A DNA stretch of 64,000 nt, taken from contig JAXDDX010000331.1 in assembly GCA_034670405.1 (NCBI GenBank), positions 1 through 64,000 on the forward strand, given 5' to 3'. The position numbers and the translations under genes were made by a program. The notes below the pieces were generated by a model. It worked only from the letters and a program-made list of their open reading frames with translations. It did no database searches and had not been told where the DNA came from. The DNA is from Hoplostethus atlanticus (taxonomy: Eukaryota > Chordata > Actinopteri > Trachichthyiformes > Trachichthyidae). Shown here in pieces: positions 1 through 64,000 of this stretch (the first letter of the stretch is position 1; every line of letters starts with the position of its first letter).

Positions 1-1299
1 AAAAACCGTTATTAGCCAGGTGATTTTCCGTCAGACAAAGAGTTACAATCCCTCATGTCCGTGGAATTAATCTCGCCCTAACTCATCCACTTTTATCAGA
101 GAGGGACATTAGCAAGAAGGATTGGGCAGAGGTGGACGGTGGGCTTGAAACTCTCAGTCTGTTCCGAATTCCGCTCCGTTTTCCCCCGATGTTTCCCCCT
201 TGTTCCCGTAGGTGGGGTTCCCCACTGTTGTTGTTGTGGCTCGCTCGTTATATCTCTGCCGGGCCACGCTGGGTCGATGGGAAAAGTGGACAAAAACCTT
301 TTTTTTGCGAAAAAAGTTTATGTCCAAAAGTGTGCTGCGTTCGTAGGATGTTAGTGCCGATGTGTTTGAGCAAAAAAAGAAAATAAAAAAAACAAAACTA
401 AAAAAACGCACAATCTCCGCAGAGGCTACCACGAGGGCGTCAAAGACACAGCCGCGCCATCTTACGCCATCTCACAGAGGTAAAATTTAAAATAACTGTG
501 GTCGGCCAGTGCTTTTACCTATATACCCCTGATCAACAAGCCGGTCGGTACCCAGGGGTTTGGGTCATATTTTGTTCAAGCCCCCATGTTGGTAAGCATC
601 CACCCTGCTGAAGTGTCTGAACAAGACAGCCAGCTCCGGGGGCGGGGCGGGGGGGGGGGGGGCTCTACTGATTTCTGAGAATGCCAGAGACCCCGAAAAA
701 AAGATGTCCATCACCATTGGATGGCCCAGCACTTGACATTTACCAGAACAACTGAATCTCAAGGATAGCTGGGAAACCTAACATTGACAATGTAGGCTAG
801 TGTGGGCTTTCAGTAAGAATCCAGCCCTCCAGGGTTGCAGCTGGAACAGCATTGGTGGGTCTGGGGCTACAGACAGAGCCCAGTCTTCTACATGGTGGCT
901 AGGGTTAGGGTTATTAGGGTTATTAGGGTCATTTACATTCACCCAAGGAATAGCGAAAGTTTTTTATCACATCATCACATCCCCTCCACATCATCTATTT
1001 TAAAATGCATTTGCTTTCACTGTTTGAAATGTGGATCTCTGGGCTCAATGGAGAAATGTCCCTGGAAAGACTGGAAAGGGTCTAAAACCATCCATCCATC
1101 TACTCCTCTTTCTATCGGTCTTACTGCAGTGTGCGTGTGTGTGTGTGTGCGTGTGCGTGTGTGTGCGTGTGCGTGTGCAATAGGTGTGACAGCATTCTTT
1201 CTTTCTCTCTTGGAAAAATTAGCTTTTCTCTCCTTTTTTTCCATATCTCCCTTATTCTCACCCCCCCCCCCCCCCAACCAGCTCTCCTTCTGACAGAAA
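1..1299. other. upstream region, no gene recognised
   Basis: No conserved coding segment seen on either strand; the short ORFs are low-complexity. A GC-box-like stretch (GGGGCGGGGC) lies near 638-650 next to a G run, and an A-rich tract lies at 367-410. A short TTAGGG-like run is at 900-930. This could be promoter-proximal sequence for jakmip3, but no TATA or initiator stands out. Confidence 0.4.
1128..1183. repeat. (GT)n microsatellite
   Basis: Alternating GT with GC interruptions, about 55 bp. A pure C run follows at 1261-1276. Typical of fish intergenic or intronic DNA. Confidence 0.9.
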
Positions 1300-1651
1300 G
1301 ACTGAGGGAGGGAGAAAGGAGGATGCAAAAAGGAGGGAGGAGGGAGAGAGGAGGCAAGGAGATTGGAGAAGGGAGGGTGGACACAGGAGGGAGGAGAGAT
1401 GACGATAGCAAAGGCTGCAGAGAGATGCTAATAGCATCGACACAGACACTGACAGGAAGCTAGCTACATACTAGTTAGCATCATTAGCACAGATAGACAG
1501 ACAGACAGACAGAAAGACTTGTGTTTGTAGCACAGAAGCACTGACACAAACAGTGAGTTGTAGCAAGGCTAGGTAGCTAGCATGCTGTTGGTAGGAGGCT
1601 AGCATTGCTAACAGACACACACAGAGCGATGCAGAGCCTCTCTGTTGGACG
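1300..1651 (+). other. possible 5' non-coding exon of jakmip3
   Basis: Purine-rich stretch (GGGAGG, GGAGAG repeats) ending in a good donor, GAC-G/GTGAGT at 1651/1652. The next good acceptor downstream is the polypyrimidine/TG tract ending in CCACAG at 2260, directly ahead of the start exon. This is the simplest 5' UTR exon model. The transcription start cannot be seen; inference only. Confidence 0.3.
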
Positions 1652-1696
1652 GTGAGTGAGACCGATGGAAGATCTGCATCTCTGTTGACAGGTGGT

Positions 1697-1752
1697 GTGT
1701 GTGTGCGCGCGTGTGTGTGTGCGTGCGTGCGTGCGTGCGTGTGTGTGTGCAC
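1697..1752. repeat. (GT/GC)n microsatellite
   Basis: GTGTGTGCGCGCGTGT-type alternating repeat just inside the proposed first intron. Confidence 0.88.
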
Positions 1753-2288
1753 GTTCTGTACAGCTGTTCTGTTAGCTCTAGGCTGCAACTAGCTCCTACA
1801 GACATTAGGAATGCACTTTATATCTATCATGGGTGTCTGTATAGGCCATGTCTCACTGTTAGTGACAGTGTACAGCCTGTCTGTCTGTCTCTCTGTCTGT
1901 CTGCCTGTGTGTCTGTCTGTCAGTCTGCCTGCGTACTAGAGTACTACTACATCTCAAGTGAAGTATGAACTCTAGAAGGTTGATTTGAATAGAAAAGTCT
2001 ACAGAACTACAATTACTACTACTACTAGCTGGGTGTTATACAGTAGTACTACTACTAGCTGGGTGTTATGTAGTATTCTAGCTTGGTGTCATATAGTAGT
2101 ACTACTACTACTACTAGCTGGTTGTTATACAGTAGTACTACTACTAGAGGGTTGGTCTGTAAACTAAAGTAGCCAATAGCAGCCCAGCTTTGAGAACACA
2201 TTAAACTGATGGAGTAAAGACGGTGTGTCTGTATATGTACATGTATGTGTGTGTCCACAGGTACAGATGTAGCTGAATTGCAGTTTGA

Positions 2289-63860
<61,572 letters not shown>

Positions 63861-64000
63861 GGCCCAATTCCATTTCTTATTTTTACCCCTACCCCTCGTT
63901 TTCGAGTGCCCCCCCACTTTTCGACTTGCCCCTCGGAACAGAGTTACAAGGGGTAGTGGTTGAACTCTTCCCCTATGAATTGGGACAGCCCTGATACGTC
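63861..64000. mobile_element. DNA-transposon end cut by the window edge
   Basis: Begins AGGCCCAATTCCATTTCTTA and TTTTTACCCCTACCCCTCG, a familiar fish terminal inverted repeat. ATGAATTGGGACAGCCCTGA near the edge is a second internal match. Its far end lies outside. Confidence 0.4.

Noticed and set aside
132-432. Overlapping ORFs at the left edge as an upstream gene
   Set aside because: No family resemblance, low-complexity composition, and ORFs on both strands over the same bases.
900-930. Interstitial telomere
   Set aside because: Only a few TTAGGG-like units mixed with TTATTAGGG; too short and impure to claim a fusion or telomere.

Overview
The window is vertebrate, almost certainly teleost (probably percomorph) nuclear DNA. 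The host coding content is one long multi-exon gene on the + strand. The rest is intronic sequence packed with typical fish repeats: L2, Rex1 and RTE-like LINEs, tRNA-derived SINEs, Tc1/mariner, hAT, Harbinger and THAP-bearing DNA transposons, MITEs, a small LTR element family and many microsatellites. I saw no bacterial or phage features, no CRISPR array and no rRNA.

The host gene is read as jakmip3 (Janus kinase and microtubule interacting protein 3, also called NECC2). I could place 20 coding exons between 2324 and 62849 from conserved coiled-coil blocks ([144 protein letters not shown]) with AG/GT borders. All 19 introns between them are phase 0 and every exon from 2 to 20 is a multiple of three. 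They encode about 756 codons plus the start exon. The last exon(s), expected to carry the hydrophobic C-terminal anchor, lie beyond 64000. The start exon has a one-base frame conflict inside a G-rich run.

Layout: 1-2260 upstream or 5' UTR region with GT repeats; 2324-2459 exon 1; 2460-12843 exons 1-3 with a long interspersed repeat and an almost intact L2 ORF; 13084-25133 a nest of DNA transposons inside a solo LTR, plus THAP-domain fragments around exon 4; 25134-35696 exons 5-7 with two hAT elements and a second L2; 37545-42142 exons 8-12 with a short LTR element; 42482-52340 an RTE-like LINE and two Tc1 elements around exon 13; 52590-62849 exons 14-20 with a MITE, a SINE and a Rex1 LINE split by another repeat.

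The most unusual signal is at the exon 11/intron 11 border. The splice-donor junction itself (AAG/GTAACA plus about 20 bp) is amplified into a 24/27-bp minisatellite of 13 donors. The reading frame stays open and in phase through the whole array, so each alternative donor would add 8 or 9 K/E-rich residues in frame. The donor junctions of exons 5 and 7, and the acceptor of exon 7, are also tandemly duplicated, but those copies would bring stops.
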